Source of the DNA: an uncultured Lachnospiraceae bacterium
GTDB taxonomy: Bacteria; Bacillota; Clostridia; Lachnospirales; Lachnospiraceae
DNA length: 64,000 bases
Direction of reading: 5' to 3'
Assembly (NCBI GenBank): GCA_934401915.1
Contig: CAKRSV010000003.1
Span: forward strand, 1-64,000
Part shown: in pieces, positions 16,862 through 25,713 of the stretch
Layout of the letters: each line of letters opens with the position of its first letter
How positions within the stretch are numbered: position 1 is the stretch's first letter
Position numbers and translations under genes: made by a program
The notes under the pieces: model-generated
Seen by the model: the letters and a program-made list of their open reading frames with translations, nothing else
The model's database searches: none
Told to the model about the DNA's origin: nothing

Positions 16862-16890
16862 AGGTGCGAAAAACCCTTAGAAATCGCCTC

Positions 16891-16919
16891 TTTACAGGAT
16901 TCGGTAAGTATGAGAAAAT
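16891..16919 (+). promoter_or_regulatory. Weak promoter candidate upstream of gmd
   Basis: TTTACA, 17-nt spacer, GAAAAT, 42 bp before the gmd start. The -10 box is poor, so read-through from rfbD may also serve gmd. Confidence 0.35.
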
Positions 16920-16961
16920 AGGAACAGTTGATTTCGAAATAAGAAAGGAATTTATCACATT

Positions 16962-18029
16962 ATGCAGAAAATAGCATTGATCACGGGTATCACAGGACAG
17001 GACGGCTCCTATCTGGCAGAGTTTCTTCTGGAGAAGGGCTATGAGGTTCACGGACTGGTTCGCAGACACAGCATCAGCAACACGGCAAGGATCGATCACC
17101 TCATTCATTCCGATTATTATAAAGTAAAGTTTTTCATGCACTTTGCAGATACGACAGATTCGAGCAATCTGATGCGCCTGATCGCAGAGATCCGCCCGAC
17201 AGAGGTATATAATCTGGCGGCGCAGTCGCACGTAGGCGTGTCCTTCGAGGTGCCGGAGTATACGGCGGAGGCTACCGGGGTAAGTACTCTCAAGCTGCTG
17301 GAGGCGATCCGTGTCAACGGCGAAACCTGCCGCTTCTATCAGGCTTCGACTTCCGAGCTGTTCGGAGGAATCCCGGAGACGGCGCCGCAGAGCGAAAAGA
17401 CGCCGTTCTATCCCAAGAGTCCTTACGGTGCGGCAAAGCTGTATTCTTACTGGATCACCGTAAATTACAGAGAATCCTACAATATGTTTGCATGCAACGG
17501 TATTCTCTTTAACCATGAATCTCCGAGACGCGGCGAGAATTTCGTCACCAGAAAGATCACGCTCGCGATCGCCAACATCATTGCGGGCAAACAGGACAAG
17601 CTGTCTCTCGGCAATATGAACGCCAAGCGCGACTGGGGCTTTGCGGGCGACTATGTAAAGGGTATGTGGCTGATGCTGCAGCAGGACAAGGCGGACGACT
17701 TTGTTCTGGCAACCAATGAGACGCACACAGTCAGAGAGTTTGTGGAGGCGGCATTTGGCGAGCTTGGCATCGAGATCCGTTGGGAAGGCACCGGCGTAAA
17801 CGAGGCGGGATATGACGCAAAGACCGGCAGACTGCTGGTAGATGTCAATCCGGAGTTTTATCGTCCGGCAGAGGTTGAGTTCCTCTGGGGTAACTGCGAG
17901 AAAGCGGAGAAGACGCTCGGCTGGAAGAGAGATGTCGATTTCAAGGGGTTAGTTGCCATGATGATGGATGCGGACCTCAAGGAAATCGCAGGGATGAGCT
18001 GCGAAGAGTATAAAAAGAAAAACGCTTGA
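16962..18029 (+). CDS. gmd: GDP-mannose 4,6-dehydratase
   Basis: 355 residues, typical for Gmd. It converts GDP-D-mannose to GDP-4-dehydro-6-deoxy-D-mannose, the first step to GDP-L-fucose. The SDR Rossmann motif is [10 protein letters not shown] (about 9-18), followed by the Gmd hallmark [19 protein letters not shown]. The catalytic set is T130 and E132 (QASTSELFG) with Y155-x3-K159 (YGAAK); [15 protein letters not shown] and [14 protein letters not shown] are also typical. The partner reductase fcl lies 1.8 kb downstream, separated by one membrane protein gene. Confidence 0.96.
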   Translation: MQKIALITGITGQDGSYLAEFLLEKGYEVHGLVRRHSISNTARIDHLIHSDYYKVKFFMHFADTTDSSNLMRLIAEIRPTEVYNLAAQSHVGVSFEVPEYTAEATGVSTLKLLEAIRVNGETCRFYQASTSELFGGIPETAPQSEKTPFYPKSPYGAAKLYSYWITVNYRESYNMFACNGILFNHESPRRGENFVTRKITLAIANIIAGKQDKLSLGNMNAKRDWGFAGDYVKGMWLMLQQDKADDFVLATNETHTVREFVEAAFGELGIEIRWEGTGVNEAGYDAKTGRLLVDVNPEFYRPAEVEFLWGNCEKAEKTLGWKRDVDFKGLVAMMMDADLKEIAGMSCEEYKKKNA

Positions 18030-18056
18030 TCAGTGACACAAAAGGACAGGTAATCA

Positions 18057-19751
18057 ATGGTATCCGTTGTTTTGATATGGAGCTATATGCTTTTGACCAT
18101 GTTTCCGGTCGGCTATGGTGTCTTGCATCTGCTGATCGGAAAAAGAGGGTATCGGGTCAGGTACGCCGGATCTTATCTGGTCTGCGGTCTGGTCTGCGTT
18201 ACCGTCTATGCGGAGCTTTTCAGTCTGTTTGGCCGGGTTGGTCTGGCAGCGAACCTTATTTTGTGCGCGGTGTGCGCAGGGATCGCAGTCGCTTTCCATG
18301 GCAGGGTGTCTGGAGCGCTTGCAGAGTGGAAACGTAATTTTAATAAAAAAGAAAATGGGAAAAGAGGAAGAATAGCGGTAGTGCTGGTCCTCTTTTTCCT
18401 TTTTGCCTATGGTACGTCCAGAGGACTGCTGCACTATGATACCGCGCTGTATCACGCGCAGAGCATCCGGTGGATGGAAGAGTATGGTGCGGTAAAAGGA
18501 CTTGGAAACCTTCACTGCAGGCTTGCCTACAACAGCGCCTCCTTTGCGCTGTCGGCGCTATACAGCATGGCATTTCTGGGAGGACAGTCCTTTCACTGCG
18601 CGGCAGGTTTTACCGCCTTTTTGCTGGCGTGTGCGTGTGGGGACATCGCTCCGGCGATCCGGAACCGCCGGCTGCGCACTTCCGACTATGCCCGGGTGAT
18701 GGCGGTGTACTACCTGGTGAATATTTTTGACGAGATGATCTCGCCGGCTTCGGACTATTTCATGGTTCTGCTGGCATTCTATCTGGTGATCCGGTGGCTG
18801 GATCTGCTGGAAAAAAGGATCGCGGATGAAGAACCCTATGCCCTGCTCTGTGTGCTGGGCGTGTTCCTGATGACGGTCAAGCTCTCTGCGGCGTTGATCC
18901 TGCTGCTTACATGGAAGCCCGCAAGCAGCCTGATCCGGCAGAAAAAATGGGGCAAAACGGCGAAGTACCTGGGACTTGGGATCGCGACGGCAGCTCCGTA
19001 TTTTTTAAGAAACGTCGTGTTATCCGGCTGGCTGGTCTACCCGTTTACGGCGGTCGATCTGTTCTCTGTTCCGTGGAAGATCCCGAAGGGGCTTGCGGAT
19101 TATGACGCGAAGGAGATCCAGGTGTGGGGCAGAGGGATGACGGACGTCGGGCGGTATGAGGATGGCATAAAGGTATGGTTTCCGGACTGGTTCCGTTCCC
19201 TTGCGGGAAGCGATAAGCTGTTCGTTCTGCTGGGAGGAATCTCGGTAGCGGTGCTGGCAGTGTATGCGCTTGGTATGCTTTTGAACCTCTGGAAAAGGCG
19301 GGGAGATCTTTTGCTGGTGCAGACCACGGTTGCCCTGTCCTTCCTGTTCTGGCTGTTCACCTCACCGCTGATCCGGTACGGCTGTGTTTACGTGTACCTG
19401 ACGCCCGCAGTGGTGCTCGGAGGGATCGCAAGTCAGTGGTCGGAGGCGGAACGAAGGACGCAGGCGGCGGTGCAAAGTGTCTGCGCGGGTGCAGTGCTCC
19501 TGCTCCTGCTCTACAAGGGAGCGGCGCTCGGCAGGGAGATCGCGATGGGCGACACCGGAGATTACTGGGTACTGCAGAAGGACTATGAGAACTTCCCGGT
19601 CGACAGCTACGAGACAGAGGGGATCACCTTCTATTACCCGCAGCAGGGAGATCAGGTGGGCTATGACAGCTTTCCATCATCCCCGGTCAGGGCAGAGATC
19701 ACGCTGCTGGGGGAGAATCTGAAGGACGGATTCCGGAGCAGCGTTGACTGA
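18057..19751 (+). CDS. LIC_10190-like polytopic membrane protein (GT-C-like)
   Basis: 564 residues with about ten to twelve membrane segments. The first large extracytoplasmic loop carries LLHYDTALYHAQSIRWMEEY and GLGNLHCRLAYNSASF. This D-x3-Y-H pattern with a later Asn-Ser resembles the LIC_10190 family of bacterial membrane proteins and, more generally, GT-C glycosyltransferases. The role suggested by family and context is transfer of a sugar from a polyprenyl-phosphate donor outside the membrane. It lies between gmd and fcl, so it may act in a fucose-containing glycan. The C-terminus is a short soluble tail. Substrate unknown. Confidence 0.7.
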   Translation: MVSVVLIWSYMLLTMFPVGYGVLHLLIGKRGYRVRYAGSYLVCGLVCVTVYAELFSLFGRVGLAANLILCAVCAGIAVAFHGRVSGALAEWKRNFNKKENGKRGRIAVVLVLFFLFAYGTSRGLLHYDTALYHAQSIRWMEEYGAVKGLGNLHCRLAYNSASFALSALYSMAFLGGQSFHCAAGFTAFLLACACGDIAPAIRNRRLRTSDYARVMAVYYLVNIFDEMISPASDYFMVLLAFYLVIRWLDLLEKRIADEEPYALLCVLGVFLMTVKLSAALILLLTWKPASSLIRQKKWGKTAKYLGLGIATAAPYFLRNVVLSGWLVYPFTAVDLFSVPWKIPKGLADYDAKEIQVWGRGMTDVGRYEDGIKVWFPDWFRSLAGSDKLFVLLGGISVAVLAVYALGMLLNLWKRRGDLLLVQTTVALSFLFWLFTSPLIRYGCVYVYLTPAVVLGGIASQWSEAERRTQAAVQSVCAGAVLLLLLYKGAALGREIAMGDTGDYWVLQKDYENFPVDSYETEGITFYYPQQGDQVGYDSFPSSPVRAEITLLGENLKDGFRSSVD

Positions 19752-19773
19752 GATACAAGGAAAAGGTTAAAAT
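19744..19773 (+). promoter_or_regulatory. Promoter candidate upstream of fcl
   Basis: TTGACT, 18-nt spacer, TAAAAT, beginning inside the last codons of the preceding gene and ending 26 bp before the fcl start. Confidence 0.5.
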
Positions 19774-19798
19774 AAGATAGACGATGGAGGAAAAGAGC

Positions 19799-20740
19799 AT
19801 GAATAAGACAGACAAGATCTATGTAGCAGGACACAGAGGACTGGTGGGAAGCGCGATCGTCAGAAATCTGAAAGCCAAAGGCTACACAAACGTGATCGGA
19901 AGGACGCACAAGGAGCTGAATCTGACAGACCAGCAGGCGGTAAGAGCCTTCTTTGAGGAAGAAAGACCGGATGTGGTCGTTCTGGCCGCTGCAAAGGTGG
20001 GAGGCATCAACGCCAACAATACGACGCCGGCGGAATTTGCCTATGAAAATATGCAGATCCAGTGTAATGTCATCAAGTGCTGCCATGATTTTCAGGTGAA
20101 AAAGCTCCTGTTTCTGGGAAGCACCTGTATCTACCCCAAGATGGCGCCGCAGCCGATACCAGAGGACGCGCTGCTTACCGGCCCTCTCGAGGTGACGAAC
20201 GAGGCCTATGCGATCGCCAAGATCGCTGGGCTGGAGATGTGCAAATTCTACAAGAGACAGTATGGAGACGACTTTATCAGCTGTATGCCTACAAACCTGT
20301 ATGGGCCGCATGACAACTATAATCTGCAGGGATCTCACGTTATGCCGGCGATGATCCGCAAATTCCATGAGGCGAAGGTAAACAATGCGCCGACGGTAGA
20401 ACTCTGGGGAACGGGAACGCCGCTCCGCGAGTTCCTGTATGTAGACGATATGGCGGATGCCTGCGTATTCCTTCTTGAGAATTACAGCGGAGAGCAGCAC
20501 GTAAACATCGGCACCGGCAAGGAAGTGACGATCAAGGAGCTTGCGGAGACAGTCAAGAGAACAGTCGGCTACCAGGGCGAGATCGTCTGGAATAAGGATA
20601 TGCCCGACGGCACGCCGCGTAAGCTGACGGATGTGACGAAGCTGCATGGTCTTGGCTGGACACATAAGGTAGAACTGGAAGAGGGCGTTCAGCTTGCCTA
20701 CGACTGGTTCCAGAAGAATGTGGACGAGGCGAGAAAGTAA
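19799..20740 (+). CDS. fcl: GDP-L-fucose synthase
   Basis: 313 residues. It epimerises and reduces GDP-4-dehydro-6-deoxy-D-mannose to GDP-L-fucose. Motifs are the Rossmann start [36 protein letters not shown], the catalytic Y137-x3-K141 (YAIAK), and the fucose synthase segment [15 protein letters not shown] 19799 is preferred over ATG 19784 because GGAGG (19786-19790) lies 8 nt before it and would be inside the longer frame. With gmd it completes the GDP-L-fucose branch. Confidence 0.95.
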   Translation: MNKTDKIYVAGHRGLVGSAIVRNLKAKGYTNVIGRTHKELNLTDQQAVRAFFEEERPDVVVLAAAKVGGINANNTTPAEFAYENMQIQCNVIKCCHDFQVKKLLFLGSTCIYPKMAPQPIPEDALLTGPLEVTNEAYAIAKIAGLEMCKFYKRQYGDDFISCMPTNLYGPHDNYNLQGSHVMPAMIRKFHEAKVNNAPTVELWGTGTPLREFLYVDDMADACVFLLENYSGEQHVNIGTGKEVTIKELAETVKRTVGYQGEIVWNKDMPDGTPRKLTDVTKLHGLGWTHKVELEEGVQLAYDWFQKNVDEARK

Positions 20741-20831
20741 GAGCTGCGGCTTCCTGCGCCGATATCCGAATACAGAAAAGCCTTCGAGAGCACAAGGGGT
20801 ACAGAGCCAGGCGCTGTGCGATGGGTTACAA

Positions 20832-20860
20832 TTTACAAACAGACCGCAGACTGTTACAAT
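20832..20860 (+). promoter_or_regulatory. Promoter of the Spo0A-domain gene, overlapping a small palindrome
   Basis: TTTACA, 17-nt spacer, TACAAT. The inverted repeat GTTAC-AATG-GTAAC (20853-20866) overlaps the -10 box and could be an operator. Confidence 0.6.
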
Positions 20861-20906
20861 GGTAACGAATGGTGTAGTAGAATGACCGGGTGAAGGAGAG
20901 CGGACT

Positions 20907-21293
20907 ATGGAGCAGGCAGAAAAGATAAGCGATCAGGAATTGGAAAGGCAGATTTCCAGATTTATGCTGGAGCTGGGCATTCCGGCGCACCTTCGCGGCT
21001 ACCAGTTTTTGCGGAGCGCGGTGCTGATGTGCGTGCAGGATATGGAGCTGGTCGGCAGTGTGACGAAGCTGCTTTATCCGGATCTCGCCAGAATGTACGG
21101 AACCACGGCCCAGAAGATCGAGCGGGCGATCCGCAATGCGATCGAGGTATCCTGGGAGCGGGGGAACAGCGACATCTTTGAAGAGCTGTTCGGCTATCGC
21201 AACACAAGCGAGTACAGCCGGCCGACAAACAGTGAATATATCGCCACCGTGGCGGACTATATCCGTCTGGAATATGATCTGATAGAAAGATAA
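20907..21293 (+). CDS. Stand-alone Spo0A C-terminal (output) domain protein
   Basis: 128 residues. The whole protein matches the DNA-binding C-terminal half of Spo0A: helical start LELGIPAHLRGYQFLRSAV, LLYPDLARMYGTTAQKIERA, the recognition-helix region RAIRNAIEVSWERG, then ELFGY and PTNSEYIATVADYIRLE. Full Spo0A is about 260 residues and starts with a phosphorylated receiver domain, which is absent here. The gene has its own promoter and terminator, so it is complete rather than truncated. It could bind Spo0A-type sites without phosphorylation control, or compete with Spo0A. Its position in the middle of a glycan locus suggests a local regulator, which is inference. Confidence 0.9.
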   Translation: MEQAEKISDQELERQISRFMLELGIPAHLRGYQFLRSAVLMCVQDMELVGSVTKLLYPDLARMYGTTAQKIERAIRNAIEVSWERGNSDIFEELFGYRNTSEYSRPTNSEYIATVADYIRLEYDLIER

Positions 21294-21315
21294 AGACATA
21301 GAGGCACAAGGAAAC

Positions 21316-21349
21316 GGAAGGGGGACAAGACGGCTCTCTTCCTTTTTTT
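21316..21349 (+). terminator. Intrinsic terminator of the Spo0A-domain gene
   Basis: GGAAGGGGG pairs with CTCTCTTCC (five Watson-Crick pairs then mixed G-C and G-T pairs), followed by seven T residues. It separates the regulator from the glycosyltransferase operon. Confidence 0.65.
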
Positions 21350-21416
21350 GTGTGTTTATGGTAAAATGAGCCTCAGAGAAAAACAATTATTTTTGCGAAG
21401 CAAATGGAGACAGAAC

Positions 21417-22346
21417 ATGAAGCTGCTTAGTGTGATCGTTCCCTGCTACAACGAAGAGGAAAATGTCAGGGACTTTTATGATGAACTGCAGAAAACAAGC
21501 GCTTTTTTTCAGGAGAAAGAGATTGAGATCGAGATCCTGTATATCGACGACGGATCAAGGGATAAGACGGTAGCGGAGGTCAAAAAGCTCCGGGAACAGG
21601 ACGAGCATGTAAGGCTGATCTCGTTTTCTCGCAATTTCGGAAAAGAGGCGGCGATCTATGCCGGACTGCAGAAGGCCAGGGGAGATTTTGTGGTGATGAT
21701 GGATGCGGATCTGCAGGATCCGCCGTCGTTGTTGCCGGAGATGTATGGATATATCGAACAGGGTTATGACTCTGTGGCGACGAGAAGAGTGACCAGAAAG
21801 GGCGAGCCGCCGGTGCGCTCCTTCTTTGCGCGGCTGTTTTACCGCATTATGAATAAGATCTCACGCACCGAGATCATCGACGGCGCGCGCGACTACCGGC
21901 TGATGACGAGACAGGTCGTGGACAGTATTCTGGCAATGTCGGAGTACAACCGTTTCAGCAAGGGAATCTTTGGCTGGGTAGGTTACGAGACGAAGTGGCT
22001 TGCCTACGACAATATCGAGCGGAAAAAGGGAAAGACAAAATGGTCTTTCTGGAAACTTTTTCTCTATTCGCTGGATGGGATTCTGGCGTTCTCGACCGTG
22101 CCGCTGGCGATCGCCTCGATCATGGGAGTGCTGTTCTGTGTTCTGGCGTTCCTGCTCATCATCGTGACGATCATACGCAAGCTGGCATACGGGGATCCGA
22201 CATCCGGCTGGCCGTCCCTGGTGTGCATCATATCGCTGGTGAGCGGTGTGCAGCTTTTCTGTCTGGGGATCGTGGGACAGTATCTGTCCAAGACCTATAT
22301 GGAAGTTAAGAAGCGTCCTATCTATCTTGTAAAAGAGGAGATCTGA
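21417..22346 (+). CDS. Polyprenyl-phosphate glycosyltransferase, GtrB/DPM1-like (GT2)
   Basis: 309 residues from ATG 21417, behind GGAG; the frame upstream holds no family sequence. The GT-A domain has SVIVPCYNEEENV, YIDDGSRDKT, SFSRNFGKEAAIYAGL and the catalytic MDADLQDPP. Two membrane helices near the C-terminus (about 228-255 and 264-290) are typical of GtrB/DPM1-type enzymes, which load a sugar from a nucleotide donor onto undecaprenyl phosphate on the cytoplasmic face. The product would feed extracytoplasmic GT-C enzymes, of which this window has several. The stop codon overlaps the next start by one base. Confidence 0.9.
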   Translation: MKLLSVIVPCYNEEENVRDFYDELQKTSAFFQEKEIEIEILYIDDGSRDKTVAEVKKLREQDEHVRLISFSRNFGKEAAIYAGLQKARGDFVVMMDADLQDPPSLLPEMYGYIEQGYDSVATRRVTRKGEPPVRSFFARLFYRIMNKISRTEIIDGARDYRLMTRQVVDSILAMSEYNRFSKGIFGWVGYETKWLAYDNIERKKGKTKWSFWKLFLYSLDGILAFSTVPLAIASIMGVLFCVLAFLLIIVTIIRKLAYGDPTSGWPSLVCIISLVSGVQLFCLGIVGQYLSKTYMEVKKRPIYLVKEEI

Positions 22347-23167
22347 TGGAAGAAATGATCAGTATCGTCGTGCCCGTCTACGGTGCGGCGGAGTATATTG
22401 CGGAGACGATCCGTATGGTCAGGGGGCAGACTTACCCTTGCTGGGAGCTTATCCTGGTGGATGACTGCTCGCCGGACGGGAGTGTTCCGGCGATTGAAGC
22501 GGCGCTTGCGGATCTCCGGCATTGCAGCGAACAGAGAGACGGCGGCGCAGTGCGGCAGATAGAGGAATACTTTTGTGCAGAGGGACAGCGGATCGCGCTT
22601 CTTCGCAAGGCGAAGAACGAGGGGGCGGCGCGCGCGCGGAACACCGGAACAGCGGAGGCGCGCGGAAGGTATCTGGCCTTTCTGGACGCCGACGATATCT
22701 GGATGCCGGACAAGCTGGAAAAGGAATTGCAGTATATGAAGGAAAAGCAGGCCGGCTTCGTTTTCACAGCCTATGAGTTTGGAGACGAGAAGGCGGCGCC
22801 GACGGGAAAGGTGGTACATGTGCCGGAGACATTGTGCTACCGGCAGGCTCTGTCCAGAACCGTCATCTTTACCACGACGGTGCTTTTTGACCGGGAGAAG
22901 ATAGCGGCACAGCTTTTGCAGATGCCGGACGTCGCCAGCGAGGATACGGCGACCTGGTGGCAGATCCTGCGTGCCGGGCACGTGGCATATGGGCTGGATC
23001 AGGTACTGGCGATCTACCGCAGACCGGCGAAGTCGCTCTCGTCCAACAAGTGGCAGGCGATCCGGCGGATCTGGAACCTGTACCGCAGGCAGGAAGGTCT
23101 GTCGGTTCTTAGAAGCGCGTGCTGCTTTGTTTTCTGGGCGGTGCGGGCAACGGTAAGACGGCTTTAG
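22346..23167 (+). CDS. Family 2 glycosyltransferase
   Basis: 273 residues. GT-A fold: ISIVVPVYGAAEYI, ILVDDCSPDGS, NEGAARARNTGTAEARG and the D-x-D-type FLDADDIWMPDKLEKE. A short hydrophobic or basic C-terminal helix (CCFVFWAVRATVRRL) probably rests on the membrane. It likely adds one sugar to a lipid-linked glycan in the cytoplasm. Donor and acceptor cannot be read from sequence. It overlaps the GtrB-like gene by one base, so the two are translated together. Confidence 0.88.
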   Translation: MEEMISIVVPVYGAAEYIAETIRMVRGQTYPCWELILVDDCSPDGSVPAIEAALADLRHCSEQRDGGAVRQIEEYFCAEGQRIALLRKAKNEGAARARNTGTAEARGRYLAFLDADDIWMPDKLEKELQYMKEKQAGFVFTAYEFGDEKAAPTGKVVHVPETLCYRQALSRTVIFTTTVLFDREKIAAQLLQMPDVASEDTATWWQILRAGHVAYGLDQVLAIYRRPAKSLSSNKWQAIRRIWNLYRRQEGLSVLRSACCFVFWAVRATVRRL

Positions 23168-23184
23168 AGAAAACGGATCAGCAG

Positions 23185-23277
23185 ATGGAGAAGAAAGACT
23201 CCGGGAAAGAGGCTGAACCGCTGAAAATACGGCAAGAATATAAGGGGCGGGGAAAGCCTGCCAAAGAGGTGTTGTAG
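23185..23277 (+). CDS. Possible 30-residue charged peptide upstream of the initiating transferase
   Basis: ATG 23185 to TAG 23277 encodes a Lys/Glu-rich peptide (MEKKDSGKEAEPLKIRQEYK, then GRGKPAKEVL). Its stop overlaps the GTG start of the next gene by one base, a layout typical of translational coupling. There is no good ribosome site of its own and no family is recognised. It may be a leader peptide controlling the transferase, or chance. Confidence 0.3.
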   Translation: MEKKDSGKEAEPLKIRQEYKGRGKPAKEVL

Positions 23278-24668
23278 TGAAACATACAGATACGGTCAAA
23301 AGACTTTTTATATTGCAGATGTCCTTTATCGGACTGATCATACACACATTGATCTACACGTATTTCTGGCTGACACAGTATTATCCGTTTCTGCGTCTGC
23401 AGAGAAATTTTAAATTCTATTTTCGTGGACACCTGCTCATCATCGGCATTTACTTTGTGCTCCTGTTTTTCTTCGCGAGCACGTATGGCGCGCTGAAGGT
23501 GGGGTATCTCAAGGCGACCGATGTGTTTATCTCGGAAATATTTTCCCTTCTGTTTGTCAATGTGATCTCTTATTTTCAGCTTTCGCTGATGGCAAACTGG
23601 CTGATCCGGGCAGAGCCGATCCTTGAGACGATGGCGATACAGATCGTGTTTGCTGCGGTGTGGGTTGCCATATGCAACGCCTGCTACTATAAGGCGTTCC
23701 GGCCAAGGGAGATCCTGATCGTGCACGGAGAGCGGCCGATCGATGATATCGTGGCGAAATTTGAGTCGCGCAAGGACAAGTACCACATCAAAAGGTGCAT
23801 GAATATCTCTGCGGGAATGAAGGCGGTCAAGGAAGAGGCATGTAAGAATTACGGGGCGGTCGTTCTGTGGGACATTTCGGCTGTGGACAGCCATGAGCTG
23901 CTGAAATACTGTTACAGCCGGTCGATCCGCGTCTATATGATGCCTAAGATATCGGATGTTCTGGTGAAGGGGGCAGACCAGCTCCATCTGTTTGACACGC
24001 CGATCTATCTGGTCAGGGAATACCCACTGAAAATTGAGCAGAGAATAGCCAAAAGACTGATCGATCTGGTGTGCTCGGTGCTGCTGCTGATCCTGGCGTC
24101 CCCGTTTATGCTGGTGACGGCGATCGCGATCAAGCTATATGACCGCGGACCGGTATTTTACAAGCAGGTGCGCTGTACGATCGGTCAGAAGAAATTCTAT
24201 ATCCTCAAGTTCCGGAGCATGAAGGTGGATGCGGAGAAGGACGGCGTGGCAAGACTGGCGTCCAAGAACGATTCCCGCATCACCCCGGTAGGAAAATTCA
24301 TCCGTGCGACACGCATCGACGAACTGCCGCAGCTGATCAATATCCTCAAAGGGGAAATGTCCTTTATCGGACCAAGACCGGAAAGACCGGAGATCATCGA
24401 GCAGTATATGGAGGAGATGCCGGAATTTGCGTTCCGCACGAAGGTGAAGGCGGGGCTGGCAGGCTACGCGCAGGTGTACGGGAAGTACAATACGACACCC
24501 TATGACAAGCTGAAACTGGATCTGACCTATATTGAGCAGTATACCGTCTGGCTGGATCTGAAGCTGATGCTTCTCACGCTCAAGATCCTGATCCGGCCGG
24601 AGAGCACCGAAGGGGTGGACAGCACCCAGACAACAGCGCTGAAGAAGGAGAAAAAGGGGCATGAATAA
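23277..24668 (+). CDS. Polyprenyl glycosylphosphotransferase (initiating, WbaP-like)
   Basis: 463 residues from a GTG start preceded by AGAGGTG. N-terminal membrane helices (about 15-150) and a Rossmann-like CoA_binding_3-type middle are followed by a bacterial sugar transferase domain from about residue 255. That domain has RLIDLVCSVLLLILASPFML, DRGPVFYKQVRCTIGQKKFY, LKFRSMKVDAEKDGVA, RIDELPQLINILKGEMSFIG, PRPERPEI and KAGLAGYAQVYGKYN. It moves a sugar phosphate from a UDP-sugar onto undecaprenyl phosphate, starting a repeat unit. The C-terminus is acidic/basic and overlaps the Wzz-like gene by 8 bp. It is one of two initiating enzymes in this window; the other is at 63209. Confidence 0.93.
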   Translation: MKHTDTVKRLFILQMSFIGLIIHTLIYTYFWLTQYYPFLRLQRNFKFYFRGHLLIIGIYFVLLFFFASTYGALKVGYLKATDVFISEIFSLLFVNVISYFQLSLMANWLIRAEPILETMAIQIVFAAVWVAICNACYYKAFRPREILIVHGERPIDDIVAKFESRKDKYHIKRCMNISAGMKAVKEEACKNYGAVVLWDISAVDSHELLKYCYSRSIRVYMMPKISDVLVKGADQLHLFDTPIYLVREYPLKIEQRIAKRLIDLVCSVLLLILASPFMLVTAIAIKLYDRGPVFYKQVRCTIGQKKFYILKFRSMKVDAEKDGVARLASKNDSRITPVGKFIRATRIDELPQLINILKGEMSFIGPRPERPEIIEQYMEEMPEFAFRTKVKAGLAGYAQVYGKYNTTPYDKLKLDLTYIEQYTVWLDLKLMLLTLKILIRPESTEGVDSTQTTALKKEKKGHE

Positions 24669-25713
24669 GATCCGATATGCGGAAGCCGGTATGGACGTCA
24701 AAAAGCTGATACTGGCGTTTCTGGGGAAAATCTGGATCGTGGTACTGGCGGCGGCGATCGGCGCGGCTGCCGGGGCGATTTTGTATACAGGCTTTCACAC
24801 CGTGCCGGTGGATGAGAGAGAATACCGGGCGGTTTCCAAACTCTATTTGGATTTTGCGGCAGACGAGACGGGAGAGGTTTATCAGGCGTATAACGGCTAT
24901 ACCTGGAATGATCTGATGGCGACCGATCCGATCCTGGATGTGACGATGCAGAATCTGGATGCGCAGTATACAAGGGAGGAGGTCGCGGCGGCAACCCGCG
25001 CGGAGATCCTGTCGGATCTGCGCCTCCTGACGATCACGATCACGACCGGAGATCCGAAGCGGACGGATGCGATCCTGAACGCGACAGACCGGTCACTGGA
25101 ATCGCTGGGAGATACGGCAAAAGAATTTACACAGATCCGGACGATCCAGGAGGGAGCGGCAGAGCTTGTCGTAGCGGATTCCCGGATGGCGCAGGCGGTC
25201 TGCGTGGGACTGGTGGTCGGCGTGACAGTGGCTGTGCTGGCGCTGCTTCTGCTATATACTCTGGATGACCGGATCACCACGCCGGCGGATCTTCGTCAGG
25301 TGACGGAGGTGCCCTTTGCGGGATACCGGGAGATAAGCGTGCGCGCCGGGCAGCAGGAAAAGGGGCGCGCTGTGAAGGCGCTTTGCAAGGACGGCGAGGC
25401 GGCGCTGAGATTTCTGCAGGAGAAGCATAAAGGGATAGAGCTGGTCAGGGTGAATCCGGATGAGCCGTTCCCTGAACAGCAGTGGAAGACCCTGGAAGCG
25501 GCACCGGGAGCGATTCTGTGCGTGCCGGCAGGAAAGGTGCACGCGGTATATCTGGAGATGCTTCTGGATCAGTTCACACTCCGGGGATGCGAGGTAAAGG
25601 CGCTGATGATCACAGACGCTGACAGCCGTTTTCTGGACCGGTATTATGGAACGCAGAGCGGGATGCGCCGGAAGAAGGATAAGAACGTACACGGAAATGG
25701 AGAGAGCCTATGA
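24661..25713 (+). CDS. Wzz-like polysaccharide co-polymerase with a degenerate kinase-like tail
   Basis: 350 residues. The N-terminal membrane helix (about 14-36) follows the DVKKLILAFLGK start typical of capsular chain-length proteins. The outer domain (about 37-177) has YRAVSKLYLDFAAD, and the second helix is about 178-202 (VGLVVGVTVAVLALLLLYTL). Then comes the Wzz exit motif DDRITTPADLRQVTEVPFAG. The extra 120 residues after this resemble the last strands of a bacterial tyrosine kinase (GAILCVPAGKVHAVYLEMLL) but have no Walker A or Walker B motif and no Tyr cluster. It probably sets chain length with the EpsG-type polymerase downstream. It overlaps both neighbours. Confidence 0.75.
   Translation: MNKIRYAEAGMDVKKLILAFLGKIWIVVLAAAIGAAAGAILYTGFHTVPVDEREYRAVSKLYLDFAADETGEVYQAYNGYTWNDLMATDPILDVTMQNLDAQYTREEVAAATRAEILSDLRLLTITITTGDPKRTDAILNATDRSLESLGDTAKEFTQIRTIQEGAAELVVADSRMAQAVCVGLVVGVTVAVLALLLLYTLDDRITTPADLRQVTEVPFAGYREISVRAGQQEKGRAVKALCKDGEAALRFLQEKHKGIELVRVNPDEPFPEQQWKTLEAAPGAILCVPAGKVHAVYLEMLLDQFTLRGCEVKALMITDADSRFLDRYYGTQSGMRRKKDKNVHGNGESL

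Noticed and set aside
16962-20740. Colanic-acid-type gmd-fcl operon acquired from enterobacteria
   Set aside because: The genes have local ribosome sites and Firmicutes-type spacing and are interrupted by a LIC_10190-like membrane gene; nothing points to recent transfer from Proteobacteria.
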